Positions 7,753 to 14,198 of a stretch of 18,479 nucleotides of DNA are shown in pieces. The stretch comes from Alphaproteobacteria bacterium. Lineage in GTDB: Bacteria > Pseudomonadota > Alphaproteobacteria > Rickettsiales > 21-14-0-20-44-7. Under the pieces are notes generated by a model. That model was given only the letters and a program-made list of their open reading frames with translations. It was not told the DNA's origin and did not search any database. Numbering within the stretch: position 1 is the first letter of the stretch; every line of letters starts with the position of its first letter. The stretch is from NCBI GenBank assembly GCA_013288575.1, contig JABDBO010000017.1, positions 1 to 18,479 of the forward strand, in the 5' to 3' direction. A program made the translations under genes and the position numbers.

Positions 7753-8334
7753 ATGGAGAGACCTATCAACGACCGTACCGATTCAAGACCAGACCGCAAT
7801 GAAAGATTTCAAAAACGCAATGAAGATATCGCAAGAGTCAACCGCCAAATCCGCGCTCCGCAAGTTCGCGTAATTAATGAGCAAGGCGAAATGCTCGGCG
7901 TGATGACAGTTCCCGATGCTATCCGCAAAGCTGAAGAAGCCGGTCTTGACCTGGTTGAGGTTTCTCCAAATGCCGAACCGCCTGTGTGCAAAATTATTGA
8001 TTTCGGAAAATATAAATACGAAGTCCAGAAAAAGAAAAATGAAGCTAAGAAAAAGCAAAAAGTCGTAACTATCAAAGAAATCAAACTCCGCCCGAATATT
8101 GACCCGCATGACCTTGGCATTAAAACCAAGCAGATGAAAGGCTTCATCGAAGATGGCGACAAAGTAAAAATCACGCTGCGCTTCCGTGGCCGCGAAATGG
8201 CCCATATAGAACTCGGCCGCGCGCTAATGGATAAAGTCCGCGACGAATTCGGCGAAGGCGCTCGCGTTGAACTCCCTGCCCGTATGGAAGGCCGCCAAAT
8301 GATTATGATTCTTGCCCCTCAGACGGGAAAATGA
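7753..8334 (+). CDS. infC: Translation initiation factor IF-3
   Basis: IF3 binds the 30S subunit, prevents 50S joining and checks the start codon and initiator tRNA. The N-domain signature VDLVEVSPNAEPPVCKI-type stretch is at about residues 57-75, followed by a Lys-rich linker (about 95-108) and the C-domain with ITLRFRGREMAH and EGRQMIMILAP. The Arg matching E. coli R131 in RFRGRE is kept. The length is 193 residues from ATG 7753, or 189 from ATC 7765, a little longer than E. coli (180), with an extra charged N-terminus. The coordinates given use the ATG; the ATC is better supported by the Shine-Dalgarno position. rpmI and rplT, often downstream, are absent; a toxin-antitoxin pair begins 12 bp after the stop. 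Confidence 0.96.
   Translation: MERPINDRTDSRPDRNERFQKRNEDIARVNRQIRAPQVRVINEQGEMLGVMTVPDAIRKAEEAGLDLVEVSPNAEPPVCKIIDFGKYKYEVQKKKNEAKKKQKVVTIKEIKLRPNIDPHDLGIKTKQMKGFIEDGDKVKITLRFRGREMAHIELGRALMDKVRDEFGEGARVELPARMEGRQMIMILAPQTGK
7755..7767 (+). promoter_or_regulatory. Shine-Dalgarno and probable ATC start of infC
   Basis: GGAGAG (7755-7760) lies directly after ATG 7753 and in the proper position for ATC 7765-7767, with six bases between GGAG and ATC. SD-bearing genes in this window show four to five bases between GGAG and start. No SD precedes the ATG. infC starting with AUU or AUC is the well-known basis of IF3 autoregulation. Confidence 0.5.
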
Positions 8335-8340
8335 TATAAT
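8312..8340 (+). promoter_or_regulatory. Leaderless promoter of the toxin-antitoxin operon
   Basis: TTGCCC (8312-8317, four of six) and a perfect TATAAT (8335-8340) are separated by 17 bp. The antitoxin ATG starts six bases later, exactly where transcription should begin. The promoter overlaps the last codons of infC. Confidence 0.6.
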
Positions 8341-8346
8341 AATTTC

Positions 8347-8568
8347 ATGCGCCAAGAAATTATAGATAGTTTTGAAAAACTTTCGATTGAAGAAAAAGAA
8401 GATTTGGTAATCCGCTTCATGAAAGAACTTGCGGAAAGAGAAAGCAAAGAACATTTTCAACTTTCAGATGAGCAAAAACGCCAACTTGACGAAGCATATG
8501 AGCAGGCCGTTAAACATCCAGAAACTTGCAAAAGCTGGAAGGATATAAGAAAGGATTTGTTAAGTTAA
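8347..8568 (+). CDS. Antitoxin, addiction-module (Unstab_antitox type)
   Basis: A 73-residue acidic protein. The second half, LSDEQKRQLDEAYEQAVKHP then SWKDIRKDLL, has the shape of the Unstab_antitox family (PF09720 by recall): an LT/S-x-x-Q-x-x-x-L-D helix, a spacer, then a Trp-x-x-[VI]-[KR] toxin-binding tail. It would neutralise the downstream RelE/ParE-like toxin. The N-terminus (IIDSFEKLSIEEKEDLVIRF) is helical. There is no Shine-Dalgarno sequence; the -10 box at 8335-8340 places the transcript start on the ATG. The toxin ATG is two bases after its TAA. Confidence 0.85.
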   Translation: MRQEIIDSFEKLSIEEKEDLVIRFMKELAERESKEHFQLSDEQKRQLDEAYEQAVKHPETCKSWKDIRKDLLS

Positions 8569-8570
8569 AA

Positions 8571-8861
8571 ATGCTTTTGCGATTTACTGATATTGCACTT
8601 AACCAGATATATCTTACCAAAACCTATTATCGAAACATCTCAGACAACCTACACGAGAATTTTGCTCAAGAAATTGATAGAATCTTTGAATTGATATCAA
8701 CAATTCCGCGGGTTTCTCCTTTGTATTACAAAAATCATCGTAGAAAACTTGTAAAAAAATATAATTGCGCCATATTTTACATAATAGATGTAAATAACAT
8801 TACAGTGACAGGTTTTACGAGTACTCTCATAAATCCTAAGACAATAAAATCTGGACTTTGA
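8571..8861 (+). CDS. RelE/ParE-superfamily toxin
   Basis: A 96-residue basic protein from ATG 8571, two bases after the antitoxin stop; an upstream in-frame TTG at 8526 is an unlikely start. The fold pattern fits ParE/RelE: an N-terminal strand (LLRFTDIALNQI), a long helix pair with FAQEIDRIFELISTIPRV, then HRRKLVKKYNCAIFYIIDV and a last strand NNITVTGF. The basic HRRK and KKY stretch is where RelE-type toxins bind their target. Whether it cleaves mRNA on the ribosome or acts on gyrase cannot be told. It looks intact. Its TGA is two bases before the ABC ATPase start, so the ATPase may be read through from the toxin-antitoxin promoter. Confidence 0.82.
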   Translation: MLLRFTDIALNQIYLTKTYYRNISDNLHENFAQEIDRIFELISTIPRVSPLYYKNHRRKLVKKYNCAIFYIIDVNNITVTGFTSTLINPKTIKSGL

Positions 8862-8863
8862 AC

Positions 8864-9799
8864 ATGACCCAACCAGCCATTTCCATCAAGAATCTTTCCA
8901 AAACCTACACCTCCAAAGATGGCGGCAAAAAACACGCGCTGAAAAACATCAACCTTGAAATTCCGCAAGGGAGTTTCTTCGGCTTGCTCGGTCCAAATGG
9001 CGCCGGCAAATCCACTATCATCAACATCCTCGCCGGGCTCACGCTTAAAAGTGAAGGCGAAATCAACGTTTGCGGATTCGACCTTGATAAACAAACCCGC
9101 CAGGTCAAACAGTCACTTGGCATCGTCCCGCAGGAGTTGATTCTTGATCCATTCTTCACCGTGCGCGAAGCACTGGATTTTCACGCCGGATATTACGGCA
9201 TCCCTAAATCAAAACGCCGCACCGGCGAAATTATCGATGCACTCTCGCTCAAAGATAAATCCGAAGTTGGCGCCCGCCGCTTATCTGGTGGCATGCGCCG
9301 CCGTTTGCTAATCGGCAAAGCTTTAGTTCACACACCAAAAGTCCTCATCCTCGATGAACCAACCGCCGGAGTTGATATCGAACTCCGCCGCCAATTGTGG
9401 GATTATGTGAGAAAACTTAACGCCAACGGCACAACAATTGTGCTTACCACACATTATCTTGAAGAAGCCGATGAACTCTGCGACCAGATCGCCATCATCA
9501 ACCACGGCGAAATCGTGGCCGCCAACAGCAAGGAAAAACTGCTCGCGCATCTGGAAAATAAAATGATCATTTTCCGTCTGAGCAGCGAAATCACGCAAAT
9601 TCCGGCCAATTTACAAAGCTATAATTGCAAAATCCTTAAAAATAACCGCTTGGAAATCCAATATAACCCGGCGGAAGTGCAGATCAGCAAAATATTGGAA
9701 GAAGTCACCAAATCCGGCCTTCTCATAACCGATATCATCAGCGAAGACGCCAAACTCGAAGATATCTTCATGCAAATCACCAGCAAAAAAGCTGCTTAA
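8864..9799 (+). CDS. ABC transporter ATP-binding protein (ABC-2 exporter type)
   Basis: A 311-residue ATPase with every motif of an active ABC subunit: Walker A GPNGAGKST (43-51), Q-loop Q90, signature LSGGMRRRL (140-148), Walker B VLILDEPTAG (160-169) with the catalytic Glu, and H197 in the H-loop (TTHYLEEAD). The region from about 230 is the extra C-terminal domain seen in drug/lipid/polysaccharide exporter ATPases paired with ABC-2 permeases. It resembles the YadG/CcmA-type group. No permease gene is next to it; the following gene is a zinc-ribbon protein. ATG 8864 is used because it lies two bases after the toxin TGA; a TTG six bases upstream would overlap the toxin. No Shine-Dalgarno sequence. 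Substrate unknown. Confidence 0.92.
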   Translation: MTQPAISIKNLSKTYTSKDGGKKHALKNINLEIPQGSFFGLLGPNGAGKSTIINILAGLTLKSEGEINVCGFDLDKQTRQVKQSLGIVPQELILDPFFTVREALDFHAGYYGIPKSKRRTGEIIDALSLKDKSEVGARRLSGGMRRRLLIGKALVHTPKVLILDEPTAGVDIELRRQLWDYVRKLNANGTTIVLTTHYLEEADELCDQIAIINHGEIVAANSKEKLLAHLENKMIIFRLSSEITQIPANLQSYNCKILKNNRLEIQYNPAEVQISKILEEVTKSGLLITDIISEDAKLEDIFMQITSKKAA

Positions 9800-9800
9800 C

Positions 9801-9879
9801 AGGAATTAGGAATCAGGAGCTGGGATACAGTGGAAGGAAAAATATCCCAAATCCTATATCCAATTTCCTATATCCTTTT
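9801..9879. repeat. Imperfect palindrome of iterated AGGAATT / ATCCTAT words
   Basis: The left half iterates AGGAAT-like words. GGGATA (9822-9827) pairs with TATCCC (9843-9848), and the right half iterates TCCTATATCC-like words, roughly the complement of the left. It follows the ABC gene directly and may form one long ragged hairpin ending in TTTT, which could act as a terminator. Confidence 0.45.
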
Positions 9880-9912
9880 AAATTTACCATTTCATGGTAA
9901 ATTTAAACCATG
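9877..9912 (+). promoter_or_regulatory. Competing hairpins over the zinc-ribbon gene start
   Basis: A perfect 13-bp inverted repeat (9877-9889 and 9895-9907) has a 5-base loop. A second pairing, CATGGT (9893-9898) with ACCATG (9907-9912), uses part of the same arm and buries the start ATG. The two structures exclude each other. Confidence 0.6.
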
Positions 9913-10581
9913 ATCGTAACCTGCGAAGAATGCGAAACCAAGTTCCTTGTCGCTTCCGAGGCCTTAGGCATTGAAGGCCGCAAAGTGCGCTGCGGCAGCT
10001 GCGGCCATGTCTGGTTACAAATGCCGCCAACCCTCGAGCAGCAAGAGAAAGAAAAAGAAATCGCCGTTAGCCAGGCCGAAAATCTCAAAAAAGCCGTAGC
10101 CGAAAAAGCGCAAGGCATCGAACCGTCTCTCCCAACCGTTGCCATCATCGCCCCGCCAAGATGGATGCGCGCCGCCGTTGTTCTGCTTGCTGTTGCCAAT
10201 GTCGCCGCATTTATCATCTGCAATAAACATACAATCGGTCAAACCTCATTTTATGACATGATCGGCCAATATGATACTTCCGGCGTAATTATCTCCGATG
10301 CCAGCATCACCGCACCAAAAGAAGAAACCGGCAAAAAAGTATATTATCTCGACTGGTCGGTCCAAAATACTTCCAAGGAAAGCCGCCAATATCCATATGA
10401 CCGCGTCCGCCAGTTGGATAAGGATTTGAATGTTCTCAACAAAGGCGTCATCAAAAAGCCCGGCACGCTTGAGCCCGGCCAGACAATCGTCATGAAAGAC
10501 AACCGCATAGAAAACCCGGACGGCAAGGGTAAATATCTTGTACTTGAAATCGGCAACCCTTATGAGCTGTCGTTAAGATAA
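9910..10581 (+). CDS. Zinc-ribbon (MJ0042-type) single-span membrane protein
   Basis: A 223-residue protein. Residues 1-37 form a zinc ribbon with C5-x-x-C8 and C28-x-x-C31, as in the MJ0042 / zinc_ribbon_4-5 family at the start of many alphaproteobacterial proteins. Residues 45-70 are a charged, coiled-coil-like stretch. One membrane helix lies at about 87-104 (MRAAVVLLAVANVAAFIIC). About 115-223 is a beta-rich domain that resembles DUF3426, which would be periplasmic with the zinc ribbon in the cytosol. The role is not known. ATG 9910 has no Shine-Dalgarno sequence and sits inside the hairpin described separately. No operon partner; a palindromic repeat follows. Confidence 0.85.
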   Translation: MIVTCEECETKFLVASEALGIEGRKVRCGSCGHVWLQMPPTLEQQEKEKEIAVSQAENLKKAVAEKAQGIEPSLPTVAIIAPPRWMRAAVVLLAVANVAAFIICNKHTIGQTSFYDMIGQYDTSGVIISDASITAPKEETGKKVYYLDWSVQNTSKESRQYPYDRVRQLDKDLNVLNKGVIKKPGTLEPGQTIVMKDNRIENPDGKGKYLVLEIGNPYELSLR

Positions 10582-10591
10582 TACATAATAA

Positions 10592-10663
10592 TGTCACCCC
10601 GTCGAATGACGGGGTCCAGCGTTTACAAGAGCCGCTAGACCCCGTTATAAAAACGGGGTGACA
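10592..10663. repeat. Nested palindromic repeat, copy 2
   Basis: Outer arms TGTCACCCCGT (10592-10602) and ACGGGGTGACA (10653-10663) are perfect. Inside are CCCCGTC/GACGGGG (10597-10603, 10608-10614), GGGGTC-x-AGCG/CGCT-x-GACCCC (10611-10621, 10633-10643) and CCCCGTT/AACGGGG (10640-10646, 10652-10658). It has the same ends and logic as the copies at 4346 and 14075 but a different core. It could also serve as a terminator. Confidence 0.8.
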
Positions 10664-10735
10664 GATGAGGGATAAGTCCAATAGTGACATTTCCCCAAAA
10701 TTCTATTAATACTCCAAAAAACAAACTTGTAAGCC

Positions 10736-11578
10736 GTGGCAAACCTTAAATTCTCATTCGAATTCTTCCCACCCAAAACTCCAGAAATGGAAGCCAAACT
10801 TTGGGATAGTGTCAAAACTCTGGAAGCACTGAAACCCCAGTTCGTTTCCGTCACCTATGGCGCGGGCGGCTCAACGCGTGAAAAAACTCATGCTATCGTC
10901 AAAAAAATCCGCCAGGAAACCGCACTCGAACCTGCCGCACATTTAACCTGCGTCAACGCTACTCGCGCCGAAATTGATGAAATCGCCAAAGCCTATTGGG
11001 ATAGTAAAATCCACCATATCGTGGCGTTACGTGGTGATCCGCCAGATATGAAAGGCAAATACGTCCCCTACCCGAACGGCTATCAATATGCGGGCGATCT
11101 GGTCAAAGGCCTCAAAAAAATTGCTGACTTTGAAATTAGTGTCGCCGCTTACCCGGAAACTCACCCATCCGCTACCAGCGCTGAAGATGACCTTCGCCAT
11201 TTGAAAGAAAAAATTGATGCCGGCGCAACGCGCGCCATCACCCAATTTTTCTTCAATGCTGATGATTATTTCCGCTTCCTGGAAAAAACCCAAAAACTCG
11301 GCATCAAAATCCCCGTTGTGCCCGGCATATTACCAATCTCCAACTTCGCGCAAGCCGTGCGTTTTGCTGATATGTGCGGTGCCAAAATCCCCGCCAACTT
11401 CAAAAATCTGTTTGAGGGCTTGGATGAAAAGCCGGAAGAGCGCAATAAAGTCTCTATCGAAATTGCTACCGATATCTGCCGAAAACTTACCGATAATGGT
11501 GTAAACCAACTCCATTTCTACACCTTAAATCGCTCAGATTTAGTCCAAGCCATTTGCAAAAATCTTAATATACAATAA
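10736..11578 (+). CDS. metF: Methylenetetrahydrofolate reductase
   Basis: A 280-residue FAD enzyme that reduces 5,10-methylene-THF to 5-methyl-THF for methionine synthesis. The TIM-barrel motifs of MetF are in order: SFEFFPPKT (7-15, with the catalytic Glu9), VSVTYGAGGSTRE (37-49), HLTCV (69-73), VALRGDPPD (96-104), AAYPETHPSA (137-146), ITQFFFNADDYF (168-179) and PGILPI (196-201). The length is normal for the bacterial catalytic-domain form. The start is GTG 10736, supported by alignment of the first motif at residue 7; no better start or Shine-Dalgarno sequence is visible. No methionine synthase or other one-carbon gene is nearby. GTGACA at 10684-10689 with AATACT 18 bp later is a weak promoter candidate. 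Confidence 0.96.
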   Translation: MANLKFSFEFFPPKTPEMEAKLWDSVKTLEALKPQFVSVTYGAGGSTREKTHAIVKKIRQETALEPAAHLTCVNATRAEIDEIAKAYWDSKIHHIVALRGDPPDMKGKYVPYPNGYQYAGDLVKGLKKIADFEISVAAYPETHPSATSAEDDLRHLKEKIDAGATRAITQFFFNADDYFRFLEKTQKLGIKIPVVPGILPISNFAQAVRFADMCGAKIPANFKNLFEGLDEKPEERNKVSIEIATDICRKLTDNGVNQLHFYTLNRSDLVQAICKNLNIQ

Positions 11579-11709
11579 CTTAACCCGCAAGTTATACAGG
11601 ATTTTTACACCTATAGCTTACATAGGTAATGGGAAAATAACGCTATCAAGGTTATGGTTAGGAAACTTCATCCAATCCCGGATGTATAACAAACTCAAAA
11701 GGAGATTTT

Positions 11710-11877
11710 ATGCCTAACCAACAACAAAACCAAAATCAAAACAACCAACAACGTAACAACCCACAAGCTAGCCAGGCCAATCAAAAACCAGGCCAAAACC
11801 CACAAAACCAGGCTAACAAAAACCAAAACAACAGTTCATCTTCGAACTCTGGTTCATCAAGCTCTGGCAACCGCTAG
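11710..11877 (+). CDS. 55-residue Asn/Gln/Ser-rich protein
   Basis: A short gene with ATG 11710 and TAG 11875-11877. A perfect AAGGAG (11699-11704) lies five bases before the ATG, and a strong rho-independent terminator follows at 11918, so it looks like a complete monocistronic unit. The product is almost entirely Asn, Gln, Ser, Pro, Ala, Lys and Gly: the first 40 residues are N/Q-rich with a few Lys and Arg, and the last 15 are Ser/Gly-rich ending in GNR. There is no Cys, no acidic residue, no hydrophobic stretch and no signal peptide, so it is basic and disordered. TATAAC at 11685-11690 is a -10 candidate. It could be a small stress or nucleic-acid-binding protein, or a disordered linker-like protein; I recognise no family. 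Confidence 0.72.
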   Translation: MPNQQQNQNQNNQQRNNPQASQANQKPGQNPQNQANKNQNNSSSSNSGSSSSGNR

Positions 11878-11917
11878 TTTTTGGTAAGTTACTTTATTAT
11901 CTACTAGTTTAAATAGG

Positions 11918-11947
11918 CCAGCGGGTATTGCCCGCTGGTTTATTTTT
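11918..11947 (+). terminator. Rho-independent terminator of the 55-residue gene
   Basis: CCAGCGGG (11918-11925) pairs perfectly with CCCGCTGG (11931-11938) around a 5-base loop, followed by TTTATTTTTT. It ends 41 bp after the TAG. Confidence 0.92.
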
Positions 11948-11980
11948 TGCTTAAAATTCAAAATCTTAACCCAGAATGGC

Positions 11981-12035
11981 ACAATAATTGCTATTATTGT
12001 CTCTGATAACGCGGGCCCCTGCGGCCCACAATAAT
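11981..12035 (+). promoter_or_regulatory. Alternative-pairing leader with repeated ACAATAAT
   Basis: ACAATAAT occurs at 11981-11988 and 12028-12035; its complement ATTATTGT lies between at 11993-12000 and can pair with either. A GGGCC/GGCCC stem (12013-12017, 12022-12026) sits between the second and third elements. If transcribed, this leader could switch between two forms just ahead of the next gene. The promoter was not located. Confidence 0.4.
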
Positions 12036-12052
12036 TATTATAGGGACCAGCC

Positions 12053-12766
12053 ATGACCAATATCAACAATTACGGCTCATATTATACATTGGGCAATACT
12101 ACCCAGCAAAATTCTAATCAAACTGCTTCAACTGGCACCAGCTCAGTTCCCTCACTGGCTGATGTATTATCAACCGATACTAACAGCAGCACAGATAGCA
12201 ACAGCAATTCCAACAGCGCCTATTTGCTTGATTTAAGCCCTGAAGCGCAGCAATATTTGAACAGCACAAGTTCTTCTTCCAGCTCATCTAGCACATCGAG
12301 CGATATATCGCTTTCTGATTATTTAGATAGCCTTTCTGGCACATCAACAACCTCTTTTAACTCCAGCAGCACTTCTTCAAACTCAAATGCCAGCTTTATT
12401 TTAACTCCTCAGCAACAGCAAAAAATTGAAGATATCCTCAACAAATATAAAGGCCAGCCAATGACACAGGCTACCTACAATCAAATTCAGAATGATTTAA
12501 ATACAGCCGGCCTCGGGCCCGATCAGCTTTCTGCCAAAGACCAATCCAGTTCATTTAACGCCACTATGGTTTTACTTTCAGCCTTAAATGGTGATACATC
12601 AGACCCGTCACAAACTACGGCTAATACACAAGCTACCGAGCAAACCAAAGCCAGCAATTATATGGATATGATCCAAAGCGCTTGGCAAAACATGAACGCG
12701 TCTACAGCGACTGATGCTTCCAGCTCAGATAGCTCAGATGCCGCGGCTGCTACCAGCGCGTCATAA
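12053..12766 (+). CDS. Ser/Thr/Asn-rich protein of unknown function
   Basis: A 237-residue protein preceded by AGGGA six bases before the ATG. Residues 1-115 are low-complexity Ser/Thr/Asn, interrupted by LLDLSPEAQQYLNS (about 57-70). Residues about 116-185 form an ordered-looking segment: LTPQQQQKIEDILNKYKGQP, then QATYNQIQNDLNTAGLGPDQL and a SFNATMVLLSALNG stretch. The last 50 residues are again Ser/Ala-rich. There is no signal peptide or membrane helix. I recall alphaproteobacterial proteins with the same plan (Ser/Thr-rich N-terminus plus this helical segment), but no assigned function. Its neighbour, the 55-residue gene, shares the compositional bias but not sequence. Clear gene, unknown role. 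Confidence 0.82.
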   Translation: MTNINNYGSYYTLGNTTQQNSNQTASTGTSSVPSLADVLSTDTNSSTDSNSNSNSAYLLDLSPEAQQYLNSTSSSSSSSSTSSDISLSDYLDSLSGTSTTSFNSSSTSSNSNASFILTPQQQQKIEDILNKYKGQPMTQATYNQIQNDLNTAGLGPDQLSAKDQSSSFNATMVLLSALNGDTSDPSQTTANTQATEQTKASNYMDMIQSAWQNMNASTATDASSSDSSDAAAATSAS

Positions 12767-12821
12767 ACTTATGGAAAATTAACTCGCAAACGGTTAGGAT
12801 GCCCCAAATTCCGGAGGATCC

Positions 12822-14060
12822 ATGCGTTTCATATTTAAAAAGCTAATTAAGCAAGGCCACTTGCGTATTATCGAATCCAATGGCCGCATCAATGATTTCG
12901 GCGCAGTTGGCGCCAAACCATCCGCCACTTTGAAACTGCACGAAAAATTCCTGCTGCAAAAACTCCCGTTTGATTTCGGCCTGCGTTTTGGCGAAGCCTA
13001 TATGGATGGCAAAATCACCATCGAAGAAGGCACATTGCATGACCTTCTCACCGTTTTCTCGATCAATTATCATGATATGGTTCTGCCCGGTGAAAAGATT
13101 TTTAAAACCATAACGCCTATACTGCAATGGGTTCAGCAATATAACCCCATTGGCAAATCAAAACAAAACGTCGCACATCATTACGACCTTTCTGAAAAAC
13201 TCTACCGTCTGTTCCTTGATAGCGACATGCAATATTCCTGCGCTTATTTCACCAATCCCAACAACACATTGGAACAAGCGCAAGCTGATAAAAAACGCCA
13301 CATCGCTTCAAAACTTTTGCTAAAACCTGGCATGAAAGTTTTGGATATCGGCTGCGGCTGGGGCGGCTTGGCAATTTACTTGGCCAAAAACTATGACGTT
13401 AATGTTATTGGCGTAACACTTTCCGAAGAGCAATTAAAACTCGCGAAGGAACGCGTCAAAGCTGAAGGCTTGGAAGATAAAATCGAACTCCGCCTGCAAG
13501 ATTATCGTCATGTCACCGAAAGTTTTGACCGTATCGTATCTGTGGGCATGTTCGAACATGTCGGCGTGTTGCACTACCCAGAATTTTTCGCCAAAGTAAA
13601 ATCACTTTTGAAAGATGACGGCGTCTCGCTCATTCACTCCATCGGCCGCATGGATGGCCCCGGCACTACCGGCGCGTGGCTACGTAAATATATTTTCCCA
13701 GGTGGTTATGCACCGGCATTATCCGAAGTTTTCCCAATTCTTGAGAAGCAAGAAATCTGGGCGACTGATATCGAAGTTTTGCGCCTGCATTATGCCGAAA
13801 CTCTGCTCCGCTGGTACCAAAACGTCCAACAAAACCGCGCGCAAATTGCTGCCCTTTATGATGAGCGCTTCTGCCGCATGTGGGAACTTTACCTCGTCGG
13901 CGCTGAAATGGATTTCCGCTATCTTGATACTATGGTCTTCCAAATCCAGCTTGCTAAAAATGTAAACGCCGTGCCGATGACACGCGATTATATTTACGAG
14001 GAAGAGCATAAAGAGCAACAACCAGCCAAACCAAAACTCACCAAAGCAAAGGCTGCTTAA
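12822..14060 (+). CDS. cfa: Cyclopropane-fatty-acyl-phospholipid synthase
   Basis: A 412-residue SAM-dependent enzyme that adds a methylene across the double bond of membrane phospholipid acyl chains. The N-terminal lipid-binding domain covers about 1-110. NVAHHYDLS (116-124) opens the methyltransferase fold. The SAM loop is VLDIGCGWGG (173-182). Residues matching the E. coli bicarbonate/active site are visible: C140 in MQYSCAYF, E245 in GMFEHVG, H272 in LIHSIG and Y324 in LHYAETL. The C-terminal tail from 390 is charged and Lys/Ala-rich. The length is close to E. coli Cfa (382) plus this tail. GGAGG four bases before the ATG is the best ribosome site in the window. Peripheral membrane location is typical. 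Monocistronic as far as can be seen, with a palindromic repeat downstream. Confidence 0.95.
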   Translation: MRFIFKKLIKQGHLRIIESNGRINDFGAVGAKPSATLKLHEKFLLQKLPFDFGLRFGEAYMDGKITIEEGTLHDLLTVFSINYHDMVLPGEKIFKTITPILQWVQQYNPIGKSKQNVAHHYDLSEKLYRLFLDSDMQYSCAYFTNPNNTLEQAQADKKRHIASKLLLKPGMKVLDIGCGWGGLAIYLAKNYDVNVIGVTLSEEQLKLAKERVKAEGLEDKIELRLQDYRHVTESFDRIVSVGMFEHVGVLHYPEFFAKVKSLLKDDGVSLIHSIGRMDGPGTTGAWLRKYIFPGGYAPALSEVFPILEKQEIWATDIEVLRLHYAETLLRWYQNVQQNRAQIAALYDERFCRMWELYLVGAEMDFRYLDTMVFQIQLAKNVNAVPMTRDYIYEEEHKEQQPAKPKLTKAKAA

Positions 14061-14074
14061 AATTACCCTGTCCT

Positions 14075-14198
14075 TGTCATCCTCGGCGCAGCCGGGGATC
14101 CAGGGCAATAGTTTCACATAACTGGATTCCCGGGCAGAGCCCGAGAATGACGGAGAAATTTGAACTGAGACACTACCTGCGACTGCGCAGGAATGACA
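14075..14198. repeat. Nested palindromic repeat, copy 3 (degenerate, composite)
   Basis: Left end TGTCATCCTCGG (14075-14086). CTCGGC/GCCGGGG and CCCGGGC/GCCCGAG hairpins flank GGATCCAG (14096-14103) and CTGGATTCC (14122-14130), closing with CCGAGAATGACG. A second unit follows with CCTGCG/CGCAGG (14176-14181, 14186-14191) and a terminal ATGACA (14193-14198). It lies between cfa and the terC-like gene. Confidence 0.75.

Noticed and set aside
7783..8205. Minus-strand frames of 140 and 121 codons over infC
   Set aside because: Antisense shadows of the Lys-rich IF3 linker; the Phe-rich product follows from complementing AAA/AAG codons.
8526..8570. Upstream TTG start for the toxin
   Set aside because: It would overlap the antitoxin by 43 bases and adds a stretch not typical of RelE/ParE; ATG 8571 two bases after the antitoxin stop fits the family and operon layout.
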